This document shows positions 21,235 to 32,818 of a DNA stretch of 64,000 nt, piece by piece. How positions within the stretch are numbered: the first letter of the stretch is position 1; each line of letters begins with the position of its first letter. Under the pieces are notes generated by a model that saw only the letters and a list, made by a program, of their open reading frames with translations, ran no database searches and was not told the origin of the DNA. Source of the stretch: Stenocarpella maydis (lineage: Eukaryota > Ascomycota > Sordariomycetes > Diaporthales > Diaporthaceae); contig NQMI01000040.1 of the NCBI GenBank assembly GCA_002270565.1, positions 154,506 to 218,505 on the forward strand. The letters are read 5' to 3'. Made by a program: the position numbers and the translations under genes.

Positions 21235-23760
21235 TAGTATTATAGCGATAATACAGGCCCCTAACTATACCCGCCTCAAGGCGCAGTAGCAGGCAGACTG
21301 TTACAACTGGAACGCCTATATTACCGCTGCAAACAACAGACTCCCAGCACTTTACCAACCTCCTGAGTACCTAAGACTTTTCCACAATAGATACAATACC
21401 TATAAGGACCTCAAAGCTGAGTTAGATAAAGTCATAAAGCGAGCTAGCTATATAACAGTCAAGGTGGATTCTAGCCCTGCATATGCAAGTCTGCAGTGTA
21501 GCCGCGGCACCAAACGCCCAACTACTACAACAATACACTCTTCCTCCACGATCAAAGCCAACTATAGCTGGTCAGCACTTACCCACTACACCAAGAAGAC
21601 TGCTGGCAAATAGGTCCTTCAGCTTAACAATACAGAGCACCAGTCTTACGGCCCTTAAGAAGTCGGTAGAGCCCAGCATGGCTAGGTTAAACTAATAAAA
21701 GCCCAGCGTGAATTCCTCACTCATACCGCCAAAGACCCCTCAATGGTAAAGCCGAAGAAGCTTAAGCAGGCACTCCAACAACAATATCCTGATATTATCA
21801 TAGGACCAAATATAATGAAGGACTGGCTAGCAGGCTGGCGGAAGGAGAAGTAAGGAATCTACACTCCAATACAAGCCTCACTAGACTTGCTTGAGAAGAA
21901 GGGATATTGGTATCGCTTTGCAACCAATAATAACAATAATGTCACGGGCATCTTCTGGTATACAAGGGAACAGTTAGCATAGATTCAAGAGAATCACTTC
22001 ACATAGTGCCTCTCACTCGATTATACATATTCAACAAATAACAAGAAGATACCATACTTCCAGGGCACTTACATAACCCATACAAGGAAGAACTTGCCCC
22101 TATTCCAAGGCATCATCAATAGCGAGAAGGAACCTAACTTCCGATGGCTTCTAGAGTAAGTTCACAACCTCCTCCGCTACTACTAAGCCGATAACCCAAT
22201 AGTCTTCATAACAAACTATAATACTACCCTAATCAACGCCCTCAGCCACAAATTCCCCCAGGCACATTACCAACTCTGCCTCTTCCACATTAACACTAAC
22301 ATCAAGTTAAATATCAAAAAGAAGTAGAAAAAGCTATAAGCGATAATAGAAGAAGATGAAGGGGAGGAAGCAGAAGAGGAGGAAGCCAGTAAGGCAGAAG
22401 ATAAGGTCTTACTAGGTGCGCTAGGGAGAAACAAAGCCATAATACCTGCAAAGGTCCCCAAATTAGAGGATATCCCCTACACTCATCAGGCTCTATTCAA
22501 CCTTCTAAAGATTATAGAATTCTCAACCAATCATAAGATCTATAATATAGCTTAGCAGCGCCTACAAGAGAAGTTCTCAGACCAGGTGGCAATTATTAAC
22601 TACCTTCAGACCTAATATATTAACAAAAGGGAGAAGATTGTTGCCAAATGGGCTGCACACAAGACCTGCAAAATCCTCAACTTCAGCTTACATGCAACCT
22701 CCTCCACAGAGGCCACACATCAGAAGCTAAAGGTCTATCTCGGCCACAGAATGAGTAACGTTTTCTACCTAATTAAGGCTGCCTATAAGATAATAGAGGA
22801 TAGTTCTCATGCCCTACGCTCTAAGGAGGCCCATTAGAAGATATCATTACTAGAGAAGTTCAACGGGCAGAAGTAGCTTAGTAAGCTTCCGCTTCAGGTA
22901 TTATAAGCAGCCCTTAAGCTTCTCTCAATAATGAGAAGTCACGCAAAGCGAATGCTTTAGGGGCAGGTCCTATAGGGCAACTGCTTACCAACAACGTGCA
23001 TTTGCCCTATCTATACCTAATACAGCTTGCCCTATACAAGCCGAATTACCAATAGTAAGGAAGCCGGCCGCCCTCTTAAGAGAGAAGATATTCACAAGTC
23101 TTACTAGCTAGATTATAACCTCTCAGTTGGAAACCCTCTTCTAGCAGTTTTTAAGCCGAATAGGGTTACTACAATAAAGGGAAGACCTTATAACAAGAGT
23201 ACATTTGGTGCAGATAAAGATAGCATTCTTGCAACCTATAGGAAGGCTATAATAGGCAAGAAGATAGCCTTAACAACTACCAGTCTGGGTAGTAGAGCAG
23301 GTAACAAGATAAGGGCGATAACAACCTCTATATAATATATTAACTCAGCATTTAAGTGGAATAATGAGACCCTCTAGTTACTAGATGAGAAGGACTCCCA
23401 TAGTAGGAAGAACCAGCGAGAAGCCGTCCGATAGGACTAATAGTTGGTAGCAGGGCTCACGAAGCCACCAACTCGCCAGCTTCTAAAGCAACATTCTGCA
23501 GAGATAGCCTCGCCAGCGATGACGGCCTTAACACCAGGGCCAACAGCCAAGAAGCCCCATATAAGGGCTCGTGAGACCATCAACCAGCTGCCATGGGTAG
23601 AGTTAACTATAGAGGACCTTATTGGCGATGAGAAGGAGACTCAGGAGGAGATTACAATGCTTGGGTACGAGGAGGAACAGCCTAGGCAACAAAGAAAGTA
23701 GCAAAACACCAAGGCCAGAAGTCACAATAGTAGCGACAATATGCAATAGATGTATAGTTA
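21235..23760 (+). mobile_element. Degenerate MULE (Mutator-like) transposase, RIP-mutated
   Basis: A transposase fossil on the plus strand, broken by many stop codons. Reading through the stops, the Mutator-type core is recognisable. LDYTYSTNNKKIPYFQGTYI (about 22017-22076) matches the first catalytic block, normally L-(F/M)-D-x-T-Y. NPIVFITNYNTTLINAL (about 22195-22245) matches the second. QLCLFHINTNIK (about 22271-22306) is the typical C-x-x-H block. Further down, KWAAHKTCKILNF and ATSSTEATHQKLKVYLGH are shared by fungal MULEs. Stops are TAG/TAA at places where Gln codons are expected (CA to TA), the product of RIP. The region is TA-rich next to GC-rich flanks. A last open stretch (23444-23701) encodes a hydrophilic, acidic C-terminus. 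I found no terminal inverted repeats, so the ends are approximate. Confidence 0.75.
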
Positions 23761-25005
23761 ATAGCTGTGTATTTCTATTATATATGGCGAGCCCATAGTG
23801 CAAATTAAGGTTGGCGCACCAGGGATACATGTTGCCTTGTACCCTCCGTTTTCTGCCTTGCGAATCTCCGTTCTCATATCAGCAGCTGGAGATGTGCCCA
23901 GGGTTCAGAATGAGCAGGAAAGGACGAACCTGGGACCCGTTCATCTCGTTGCCCATCGCGGGCAGCACTGCGCACTGGCTGACAGCGAGTCAAGTCACAA
24001 CAGCCACCGGCCGTGCTCATCCAAGACGTTCATCATCAACACACAGAGTGGCTGGGTGCACAGGCACGCCCCGGGATTGACTTGCAAGCACCCACACAAT
24101 ACCACCCAGGCTTGTGCCGGGCAGAAGGGGGGCAACCGCGCAGGCCTGCTGCTCTCACACTGTTCACGAAGCTGACCGCAAAATGCCTGCTCTCTATCCT
24201 GCCCCCGGCTGCTGCTTGCTTCGAGACACAACAAGCGTGCTTCTCAGCTCAAGACACACATCGGGGAGTTTTGCCCCAGGGGGCCTAGAGGCTGAGACAG
24301 GCCAGGCGTGCGGCGTGCCCCCCCCCCCCATCATTTCGAGAGAAGAAGAAAAGCAAAAAGGACAATAAAAAAAAGGGAGCCAGCAGCAATACAAGCAGCA
24401 GCAAGCAGCCGCCGTAGCAGCGCAAGGCAGGAAATTCCCCTGGCGTCTGGGTTTCTGTGCCCTCCCGAGGATGCTACGCTGGGTGCGTCGTACGACACGC
24501 CGGGGTTTCGCCGGGGTAGTAGCCCCGGTCGAGGGCCTGGGCGTGCAGTCACAGCCGCCGATGGAGTCCTACGTAGTACCCAAGACGTTAAATATGGCAA
24601 CGGGAGTGATGGATATTGAAAGCCGCATCGGAAGGCCGGGCCTTGCTGCATGAATGTGGAGAGGAGTAGAGGAGGCTTTGGGGGCCCGCGTGATGTCTCT
24701 GTGAACATGACCGACCTCCATGATATCAAGAGCCCACTGCCGTCAATCGCGGATAACCCTAGTTCCTACCCACTGGACGGGCTGATAGGTGCACCTAGGC
24801 GCCTCCAGCATGGCACGCTAGCGCAAGTATAGGGGGGTCATTTTATTCTCGACACTGGCCTCGAACCTCGTATACTAGCAGCGTCAAGAGGTAGGTCCGC
24901 CGGAGAATTTCACCCATGACCTAGGATGTATGTGACCACTAATCTTAGATGAGGGAGGATATAAAATTTTGACATTAAGACAGACTGTCTCTACCCCTCT
25001 CGCCC
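23761..25005. other. Intergenic region, nothing seen
   Basis: GC-rich DNA again, with a C-run at about 24320-24330. It holds the 3' flank of the alpha-glucosidase gene. Overlapping short frames on both strands have no family signal. Confidence 0.5.
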
Positions 25006-28000
25006 CTAGGCGGAGAGTTCTACCACGAAGCCCTCGGTCAGCGGCTTGTCCACGCTGAAGCTCAGCGCCCCACTGACGGCGTCCTTGACCGTGGCTGTGG
25101 CGTTGCCAGACCCGGACCCGGGTCCAGACCCGAGGATGGTGACCTTGGCGATGTTGACGGCGGTGTTGTAGCCGAAGGACCCTGTGGCAGCGAGCTTGCC
25201 GTCAGCGTAGCTGAACTGCACAAGGGTGGTGGCGCCGCCCTGGTCCAGGCTGACGCCGTCGTCCAGGTACAGCTGGCCGCTGGCGGTGCCGTCGACGCCG
25301 AGCGGGATCAGAAGCTCAAAGTCCTTCTCCCGCAGCTCTGTGGTGGTCATGGCTGACTCGGCCCGCATCGGCACAATCACACCGCCGCGGAGGAAGAGCG
25401 GGATATCGGTGAGGTTCTGGTCCGTGACCGTGGTGTAGCCGCCGGTGGTGTTGACCTGCGCGCCCGTGTACCAGTCGTAGAAGACGTCGTCAGGGAAGTA
25501 GATATCCACGCTGGTGCCTCCCTCCTCTGTCACGGGGGCCACGAGAAGGGCGTCGCCGTAGAAGTACTCTAGCTCCAGGCCAAAGGTCTGCTCGTCCTCT
25601 GGGTAGAAGTAGAAGACGGGGCTGAGCAGCGGCGTGCCGTCAATGGTCTGCTGGTACAGCGCCGTGTAGATGTAGTCGAGCAGCCGGTAGCGGATGTCGA
25701 TGGCCTTGCGGGCCGCCTCGGCGACCGTGTCCCATCGGTAGAACTCCTGGCCGATATTTGGAGTATACCCGTTGTGGTTGCGGAAGAAGGGCTGGAAGGC
25801 ACCCAGCAGCGCCCAGCGGGCACAGAGCGGCTCGGTGGTATTGTCGCCGAATCCGCACACGTCGGAGCCCACCATCGGAACTTGGTAGATTGAAGCGAAA
25901 GCCAACATTGTCCGGATAGACCAGCGGTACTGATCCCAGTTTGACAGGTTGTCGCCGAGCCAGTGGCCCACCTTCGCTCCTGCGCCGGCAAATGTCGAGC
26001 GAGTGATGATGAGCGGCCGCAGCTCAGGCCGCCGTGCAAGCATTGACTCACGAGATGCGACCGACATCATCGACCCGTACAAGTTATGCGTGTCGTACAT
26101 TGCGAGGCCGTTCTGGTGAATGAGGTCCGTGTTCACAGTCTTGTTCGAAATACCCCCTTCTGCCGCGTTCCACTCTGGGATCCAGGCGGCCCTGTTGTGG
26201 ATTGCGTATTTGGGATACAGGAGGTCGCGCCCGGGGAGACCAAGCTGCTGCCCTGGCTCCTGACGAGCCCGTAGGCTGAGCTGTTTAGGTGTCGGGCCCC
26301 GAGGCTGGCCCCGGAGCGATCCCCGAGCCTCGAGACTACTCTCGTGAGCGCCCCTTGAGCCAAGCTGTGCAGTTGCGTTGCAGTCGGATCCTGGTGGCTG
26401 GAAGTCGCAAGGCCAGCCCGGAAGCGGGCGCGGCCACGTTCGCACAGCTGGTGGCTTGGGTGGGTTCCCGCTAGCTGCTGCTTGCTCGAAGGGATTATCG
26501 CAGGGGAAAGTGCAGGCAAAGTTGGAGGGCTCATTCATGTCGATCCACAGGGCGTCGATGTCAACCCCGGTCTCTGGATCAAAGAAGAGCGCAAACTCGC
26601 TGTTCCAGTACGACGTGATGTTCTCGGCGAACCAGTCGGGGAATGCAGTTACGCCCGGCCAGACAACGCCTTGCCAGACTGAGCCGTTCTCACGGAGGAG
26701 GAAAATATTGTCCTCTACTCCACGGTTGAACGCTGGGTAGTCATAGTAGGCGGTCGCTGGGTCAACTATGGTACTGCGCGTCAGTTTACATTCTCCAAGG
26801 TGCCAGCCCAGTCTTCTAACCGCATCACTATAGAATGCACCGTGACGGCCCAGCCTTTCGAGAATTCATCTCAACCCTCTCGGAGGCCAGGGCAGTGTGA
26901 TACTGCTCCGTAAGCTGGCCCTCCTTTCGCCCTTTGGAGTCGTGCTTAGAGCAGTGGAAAAGCAATCCGGCGATGAGGCCTGGGCGCTCGAACACTAGCC
27001 CTTGGCACCCAACCGGGCTGTTCCCCCCTCCAAATAGAGACCAGGCTCTCCCCGACCAAAAGGGAGACGACGATGAGTCACTTACCCATGACAATATAAT
27101 GCTGGTCATTCTTGTGCAAGTGGTCAACAAGCTGCCGCACCAAGTCAAGAGGGAACCTCTCCGGGTCGAGGGAGAAGACGCGTCTTAGCTCCATGTAGTC
27201 GATGTCGGTCCACATGGTCTCGAGGGGGATGGCAGCCTGGCTGTAGTTGTAGACGACCTCGGCAACGTCATAGACGTCCTGGTAGCCGTAGCGGCACTGG
27301 TGGAACCCAAGACCCCAGTATGGCATCATGGCGGGCAGGCCAACAACCTCGGCATACTGGCGCGAAGCCTCCAGGGGCCCGGGCCCCGCGACAAAATAGA
27401 AGTCGAAGACGCCGCCGAGCGTGTTGTACTCGAGGTACTGGCCGGCCGGCCCGGTGCGGTTGATGAAGACGTCCATGCCGTTGGAGTTGAGCAGGAAGAC
27501 GCCGTGCGTCCCGGCGGCTCCGCGGTGGTCGAAGTAGACGGGGTGGTTGCCGTACAGGTTGGCGTCATTGGGGATTCCGTATGAGTCCTGGGACCACAAG
27601 GTGCGGATGTAGTCTGAGGTGTTGAGGCGGAGAGGGTCCGAATGCTCGCCCAGGCCGTAGAGGTTCGGGTTGTCTGGCAGGCTGGTCCGCAGGCGCAGGT
27701 ACTGCGACTCGAAGACGAGGCTGGCGGCCGAGGTGTCGAAGAGGACCTCGCCCGTGTCGGCGCGTGAGATGTTGAATGAGAATGGCGACTCGACATAACC
27801 AAACCTGAGGGCGGAGGTGCCGTTGGCGCCGGAGCTGGCGGGCGGCCGTGGGAAGACGGACTCGGGGACCTGGTAGACAGAGTTGGCGGCATCCTGTATC
27901 TTGACGTGGACGCGGGCTGCAGTCTCGTATGTGACCTCGAGGGCCAGGTCCTCCAGATCGTCACCATAGACATTGCACGCAGGCCCAGCCAGGGTCAGAT

Positions 28001-28169
28001 CGGCCGTGAGGCCGGTGGCTGTGGTCCTCACATTTGAGGCCTGGTATCCCGGGCAGGCAGCAAGTAGGTCATCGCTGGGGGCATCTCTTGTGCTCAGAGG
28101 GGATGGTGATAATGCTGCGGCAGATGGCACAGTGGCGAGCAGCCAGTGGAGGAAGGCCGGCTTTGCCAT
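25006..28169 (-). CDS. Secreted GH31 alpha-glucosidase, two exons
   Basis: An extracellular glycoside hydrolase family 31 enzyme releasing glucose from maltose, starch dextrins or related alpha-glucosides. Exon 1 is 28169-27086 and starts with a signal peptide ([20 protein letters not shown]). A 320-base intron (27085-26766, GTAAGT...CATAG) is followed by exon 2, 26765-25006. The join restores [17 protein letters not shown], and the 2844 coding bases give 947 residues, close to Aspergillus AgdA-type enzymes. The nucleophile Asp (about residue 437) lies in [10 protein letters not shown]. The acid/base Asp (about 633) lies in [14 protein letters not shown]. The N-terminal beta domain contains [15 protein letters not shown], and the C-terminal part has beta-sandwich repeats. 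A Gly/Ser-rich linker ([10 protein letters not shown]) near the end and many N-x-S/T sites fit secretion. The usual insertion after [18 protein letters not shown] is present but its middle is unusually Arg/Ser-rich. Confidence 0.9.
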
Positions 28170-29239
28170 GGCGAGGAGAGGCGGCGATGCGCTATTATTC
28201 TGCCTCTGACTCTCTCGGTGCCCAGGTCTGGCGCGTACAGACAGGAGTGAGGCGAGGGCCGGGTCGGATGCAGGGCAGCATGAGGCCTTGTTATATTATG
28301 TTTGTCTCTAGAGGAGGCATGGTCAGACATTTGAGGTAAGCGAGAGCCCGTTGGAGGTGAGCTCGTATGCACAAGCCAGGGACTGTATGGTGTGCGTGCA
28401 GGCTTCCCCTCACGATCCTCAGGCAGGGGACGGCTGAGGGCGGATGACGGCCATGTCACGGTAGCGATGAAGATGCAGGTGCGCTGCTTGGCTGGTGCAT
28501 GGTGTTGGTCTAGCCTCCTAGTGTAGGTGAGGAGGCGGCGGAGGTGTTGCGCGCACAATGACACACCAGCAAATTGGGCGCGCAAGGGGGGCACGCAGTA
28601 CCTAGGTAGTCTACCTAGGTATAGGTAGTTTACAAGGGAGCCGGTTTTGTGGTCAGTGGGTTCATCTCTCGCCCGTCTCGGCCTTGGCGCGGGGAAACGG
28701 CGCATGTGCTGGGCTGGGCAGGGAGGACAGGCGGGGCCTGTGACGAAGAGCTGCTTATTATGGCTGGTCGAGGTCGAGGGCGAGGATTTGATCCCTGGCC
28801 CCCTAATCATGTACACCACTACCACCCCGCGACTTTACACCAGGAATTGTCGACTTATTCCTGTTCGCCAGCTCGACCTCACCCACCACTTGCCATGGCC
28901 ACCTCGACCTGCACCCTCGCGCTCACAGTTCCTCTTATCCTGGCTCTTATTCACGGTTTCTACTCCGGGGTCATTATGCTGTCTGTCAGTCACCCTGGGC
29001 CGGTGCTTGCCTGCCTGCTGCCTGGAATTGCTCTCGCTGGCTCTCGTACACCCATCACACGAGTCTCCCGGTGAAGAGTTGCTGCTCATCGCAAGAGGGC
29101 ATACATGGGAATCTGGATCCGGACCAAGGACTGCACATTACAGAAGCTCACGACAGCCCCACTCATGTATATATATATACCTATAGGTACTAATTACACA
29201 CATATATACACATGTATACGACACACACGTGTGCTGCCC
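28170..29239. other. Intergenic region upstream of the alpha-glucosidase
   Basis: About 1 kb that should contain the GH31 promoter and the GH43 3' end. A CCTAGGTA-type cluster lies at 28601-28623 and a TA/CA-rich microsatellite-like stretch at 29166-29230. Long overlapping frames here are antisense or low-complexity and rejected. Confidence 0.5.
28601..28623. repeat. CCTAGGTA-type palindromic motif cluster
   Basis: Two CCTAGGTA words separated by TAGTCTA, plus a following ATAGGTAG. Same motif class as at 14723-14752; it lies in the upstream region of the GH31 gene. Confidence 0.5.
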
Positions 29240-30742
29240 CTAGCTGGACGGCACCATGATCCGGTCCACATCCGGGCCCCAGGTCCCATCGGTCTGCGAG
29301 ACAACAAGCACGTTGTCGCTGCCCGCCCGCAGCGCACAGTTGACCACGCTCGACCCAGGCGTCCCGTTGCCCGACGCCGTCGGCAGGAACGCCACCGTCT
29401 GCGCCACGCCGTCGCACGACACGTTGGCGAAGCGCTGCGAGCTGTCCCCGTTCTCGTACTTGATGCGGATCGTCGTCGTCGTCGCCACGCTGCTGGCCAC
29501 CCCGCTGAACGTCACCGTGCCGTCCGTGCTGCCGCCAATGTACCCGGCCGCCTCGCCCCCGCTGCACCCGCCGCACGCCACCACCCTGGCCCCGTTGCTG
29601 AGGCTGGCCGCCTCGCCCTCGGCCTGGCTCTCGCTCGGCCCCACCGTCCACGCCCCGCCGCCTGCCACGTTGGGGATCCAGTTGACCTGGTTGGCCATGG
29701 TCACCTTGGTGCCCGAGGAGAAGGCCAGCGGCAGCCACACGTACGTCGACGCCATCAGGTTGTCCGGCACCCAGCGGTCGCCCATGTACATGGTCAGGCT
29801 GCTGGACACGGGCAGGACGTAGTTGGTCTGCGACGTGTACGTGTTGCTTCCTGCTGTTGCAAAGGTTGTCCAGGCTGCCCACCCGGATGACAGGCTCGCC
29901 GAGTACGTGTAGACATTGTCGTTGGCGTTCCATCCCGTCAGCTTCGACGCGAAGAGGAAGTAGTAGCCGTTCTTCTTCACCATCGCCGGAGCCTCATAGT
30001 CGCTGAAGGTGTATACCGGCGATGAGACATTAAGGTAGTCCGAGGTGAGGGCGTCGATCCGGAGGCCATTGGCACGCTGCGCACGCATGCGGGTCAGCAA
30101 AGAAGCACATGGAAAAGCAGGAAACAGGCCAGGGCTCACATCTTCGCTCAGCAGGTAGGCCTTCCCATCGTCGTCCTGGTACAGCCCAATGTCCCGCGAC
30201 TGGAACCCCAGCGGCCGCCAGCTGCCCAGGTAGTTGTACCTGCCGCACACCGAGTCGCCCGTGGCCACGCCGACCTTCGCCTCGCCGTACGACGAGTCGT
30301 CAATGTGCATGTACATGACGTACTTGCGGGTCGACGAGTTGTAGATGACCTTTGGCCTCTCCACTACGCGGTTGGGGCCCAGGTCCCCGGACGCCGTGCG
30401 CGACAGCAGCGCGCCGACATACGTCCACGACACCAGGTCCGTCGACGAGTAGCAGTTGATGTTCTGGAAGGCTGTCCCTAACGTCTTGTCCTCGCCAATC
30501 AGGTAGTACGTCCCATCCACCTGGATAACTCCCGCCCCGTGCGCCTGGACATGGGCGCCCGTGTTGGTCTGGTAGCATCATGTTAGGTTCTCTCTGGCTC
30601 CAAGCTGGGCGAGGCTTCCTTTTGGTCTTGGTTGCGAGGGCTAGCTTACACCGGTCACCGTTGCCCCAGGCACGATCTGAAGGGAGGCATAGGCCGCGCC
30701 TGCTGAGAGCAGCAGCGAGAGGGAGCGGGATAGGTTCACCAT
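29240..30742 (-). CDS. Secreted GH43 glycosidase with CBM35-like tail (exo-beta-1,3-galactanase type), three exons
   Basis: Exons: 30742-30650, 30568-30140 and 30076-29240. Introns are 81 bases (GTAAGC...CCAG) and 63 bases (GTGAGC...GCAG). The 1359 bases give 452 residues in frame. The signal peptide is MVNLSRSLSLLLSAGAAYAS. The five-bladed propeller domain (about 30-310) shows GAHVQAHGAGVIQVDGTYYLIGEDKT, VERPKVIYNSSTRKYVMYMH, and DYEAPAMVKKNGYYFLFAS, where a catalytic acidic residue is expected. The first blade has no Asp at the position used as base in most GH43 enzymes, which is the known condition of subfamily 24 exo-beta-1,3-galactanases. The last 140 residues form a CBM35-like beta-sandwich (GYIGGSTDGTVTFSGV, VVSQTDGTWGPDVDRIMV). 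The likely role is attack on the beta-1,3-galactan backbone of plant arabinogalactan proteins. The second intron, read through in one frame, would add a false 21-residue insert. Confidence 0.87.
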
Positions 30743-32818
30743 CGTGAGCAGTGGTGGCCGGAGCACGGTCTGTGTGGGTGTGCGGTACCTCCAGGCACGG
30801 GCTGCTGCTTCTTCCTATATACCCCGAGGGCTTCCTACAGTAAAGACCAGGCAGAGTCACTTCTTATTAGCCCTCCCCTCGGGTGTCAAACCTCCGGCGC
30901 GGGAACATCACTTTATGTTGTTTTCCCGTCGCGTACTACGAGGCTCGAGCAGATAGGTAGGTCCCCACAAGGTGTGCCCACTGGGGCGCGGTGCATGTCA
31001 ATATGACCATCAGGCTTGTTTTTGGCTCCGATACCCCCGACGCGGCGGAGTATAAAGGTCCGAATCCAGAAGTTCGCTCCGACCCACGGGCACCCCTCGT
31101 GACCCGCGTTCCTCAGTGCCCCAGTGAGCTTGATAGTAGGGGTTCCATCGCAGTAGTCGGCGGTCGCATACCAGAAACCCGGGGTAAAGCGACCCTTGGA
31201 ATGGGCCGCTCCGGAGAGAACAAGAGCCATGTTGTGGACTGCCATTCTTGTACTTGTCCTTGATCCCTTCTGGCGACCAGAAGAGCACTGAGACTTGCCA
31301 GGGCCTAGTTTCCCGCTTGTAACCTCATACTATATCCACTGCATGCTACTATGGCTAGGGGACGCTTATAACGTAGTTCACAACTGATATAATTCTAATA
31401 GTTGCTTAAGTGCAGGATTGATGTTATTTTGTTTTTATGGGCCCAGGATGAAATGCAGCGCCCCCTATTAGCCTTGTATCTCTGATCCTGGCGTTACGGT
31501 GCTCTTGTGGTTGCTAGACGGGCTGGATGGATGACGGGCAGGGTTACAGCGTGGTGGGGTTCCCCCAGGCCATCATGACGGGTGGGTAGCTACAGATTAC
31601 GTGGGCTACCATTGCGCCGAGGCTCGCCTCGTCGTGGCCCACCACCACGAGCAGCCGGCACATCTCAGCCGGACTCCAGTGAAGCCTCGGCGCAGCGCTT
31701 ACTGAGTGTGGGGAACAATTGACCAAGACCCGTGAGCAACAAGTCAAGAGAAAATCAGCAGCTGCCCTCCATGTGAGGGTTTGTTCGCTAGGTTCACGGA
31801 GAATACATGTACAAGTGAAGGCGCCGCAGCGCAGATAGAAACGAGCCGCTAGCAATCAACACCAAATGAGGTTTCGACGACGACGTACAGGCTGACTTGA
31901 ATGATTCCAACTTCAATAAAACAAGGCAAACGAAATCAGAAACGCCTTTTGTTTACGTCAGGGGCCGCCGTACGCAAGACACAGGTTAGCCATTCAATCT
32001 CCTCACAGACTGTTAGGGTGCCGTTTTCCCGCGCGTCAGTCAAGTTGCGCCAGAGGTATTTCAGCAATGCATTACGATTAAACCCACCCAAGGGTCACGA
32101 AATGAGTCCTCCAGAACTAATAATATATTCTACGCCGAAACTCTGCCCGTGGGCCTCTGCAACCGCTCGCTCCCTCGTGGTGATTTTCACTCGAAACCTC
32201 ACCAGAGATGGAAATGGCATGGCCAATGAGGTGCACGCCTTACTTATGCGCGCCAAGGCCACATTCCCGTTGGCCGGCCTTGTAATGTGCGCCAAAACCT
32301 CAAGAGCTTATCCGCAACCTGTTAAGACTGCTGGCAGCATCAGGCACCAACGCCCGTGAGAATGGCCTATCCGTAATATGACTGCGTGAAGCACGCACAT
32401 GGTTTGATGTTCTGCTCTGCCACTAAAGACACCTCAAGATCCGTAGCGCGACCTGGGCGTGTTCGTGTCGCATCTGTGATGCCCTTCAAAAGTAGGACAG
32501 AGGATCTCATGACAGCCTCATGGTCCTTGCGATGTGGCCTTTCGACCGCGTGTGCAGAGGCCCTGGTTTCTCGTATACGGAGGGATGGTGCTTTCCTTGG
32601 CCCGATACAGAACGAGCGAGATAGGGCTGGGCAGAGGGGATTGTAGACATTCCCCCCATCGGATCCAACGCCTGCTCCGAATCGATGTGTTGGCCGCCTG
32701 GAGGCCTGGCAAAGGAAGCCCCGGAGATGAGAGTGTCCACGCTGTGGTCTACAGCGGCGTGGGATGGTAAAGGATTGTTCTGCAGTGCCGCCTGCGCGAC
32801 CGCAGCTCGGTTGTACTC
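30743..32818. other. Intergenic region, no supported gene
   Basis: 2.1 kb between the 5' end of the GH43 gene and the 3' end of the caspase-like/zinc-finger gene. Open frames at 31010-31288 and 30913-31245 (minus), 31901-32359 (plus) and 32095-32295 (minus) are readable, but I recognise none and they overlap each other. Confidence 0.45.

Noticed and set aside
28094..28825. 243-codon minus-strand frame upstream of the GH31 gene
   Set aside because: It overlaps the GH31 first exon in another frame; Pro/Arg/Ser-rich translation of GC-rich DNA without family signal.
29190..29933. 247-codon minus-strand frame and 261-codon plus-strand frame within the GH43 gene
   Set aside because: Gly/Arg/Val- or His/Arg/Pro-rich shadows of a well-supported GH43 exon.
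30913..31288. Overlapping minus-strand frames of 110 and 92 codons
   Set aside because: Protein-like in places, but two overlapping frames compete, no splice or family support; left uncalled.
32095..32295. 66-codon minus-strand frame opposite a 152-codon plus-strand frame
   Set aside because: Neither matches a family I know, and both could be chance frames in non-coding DNA.
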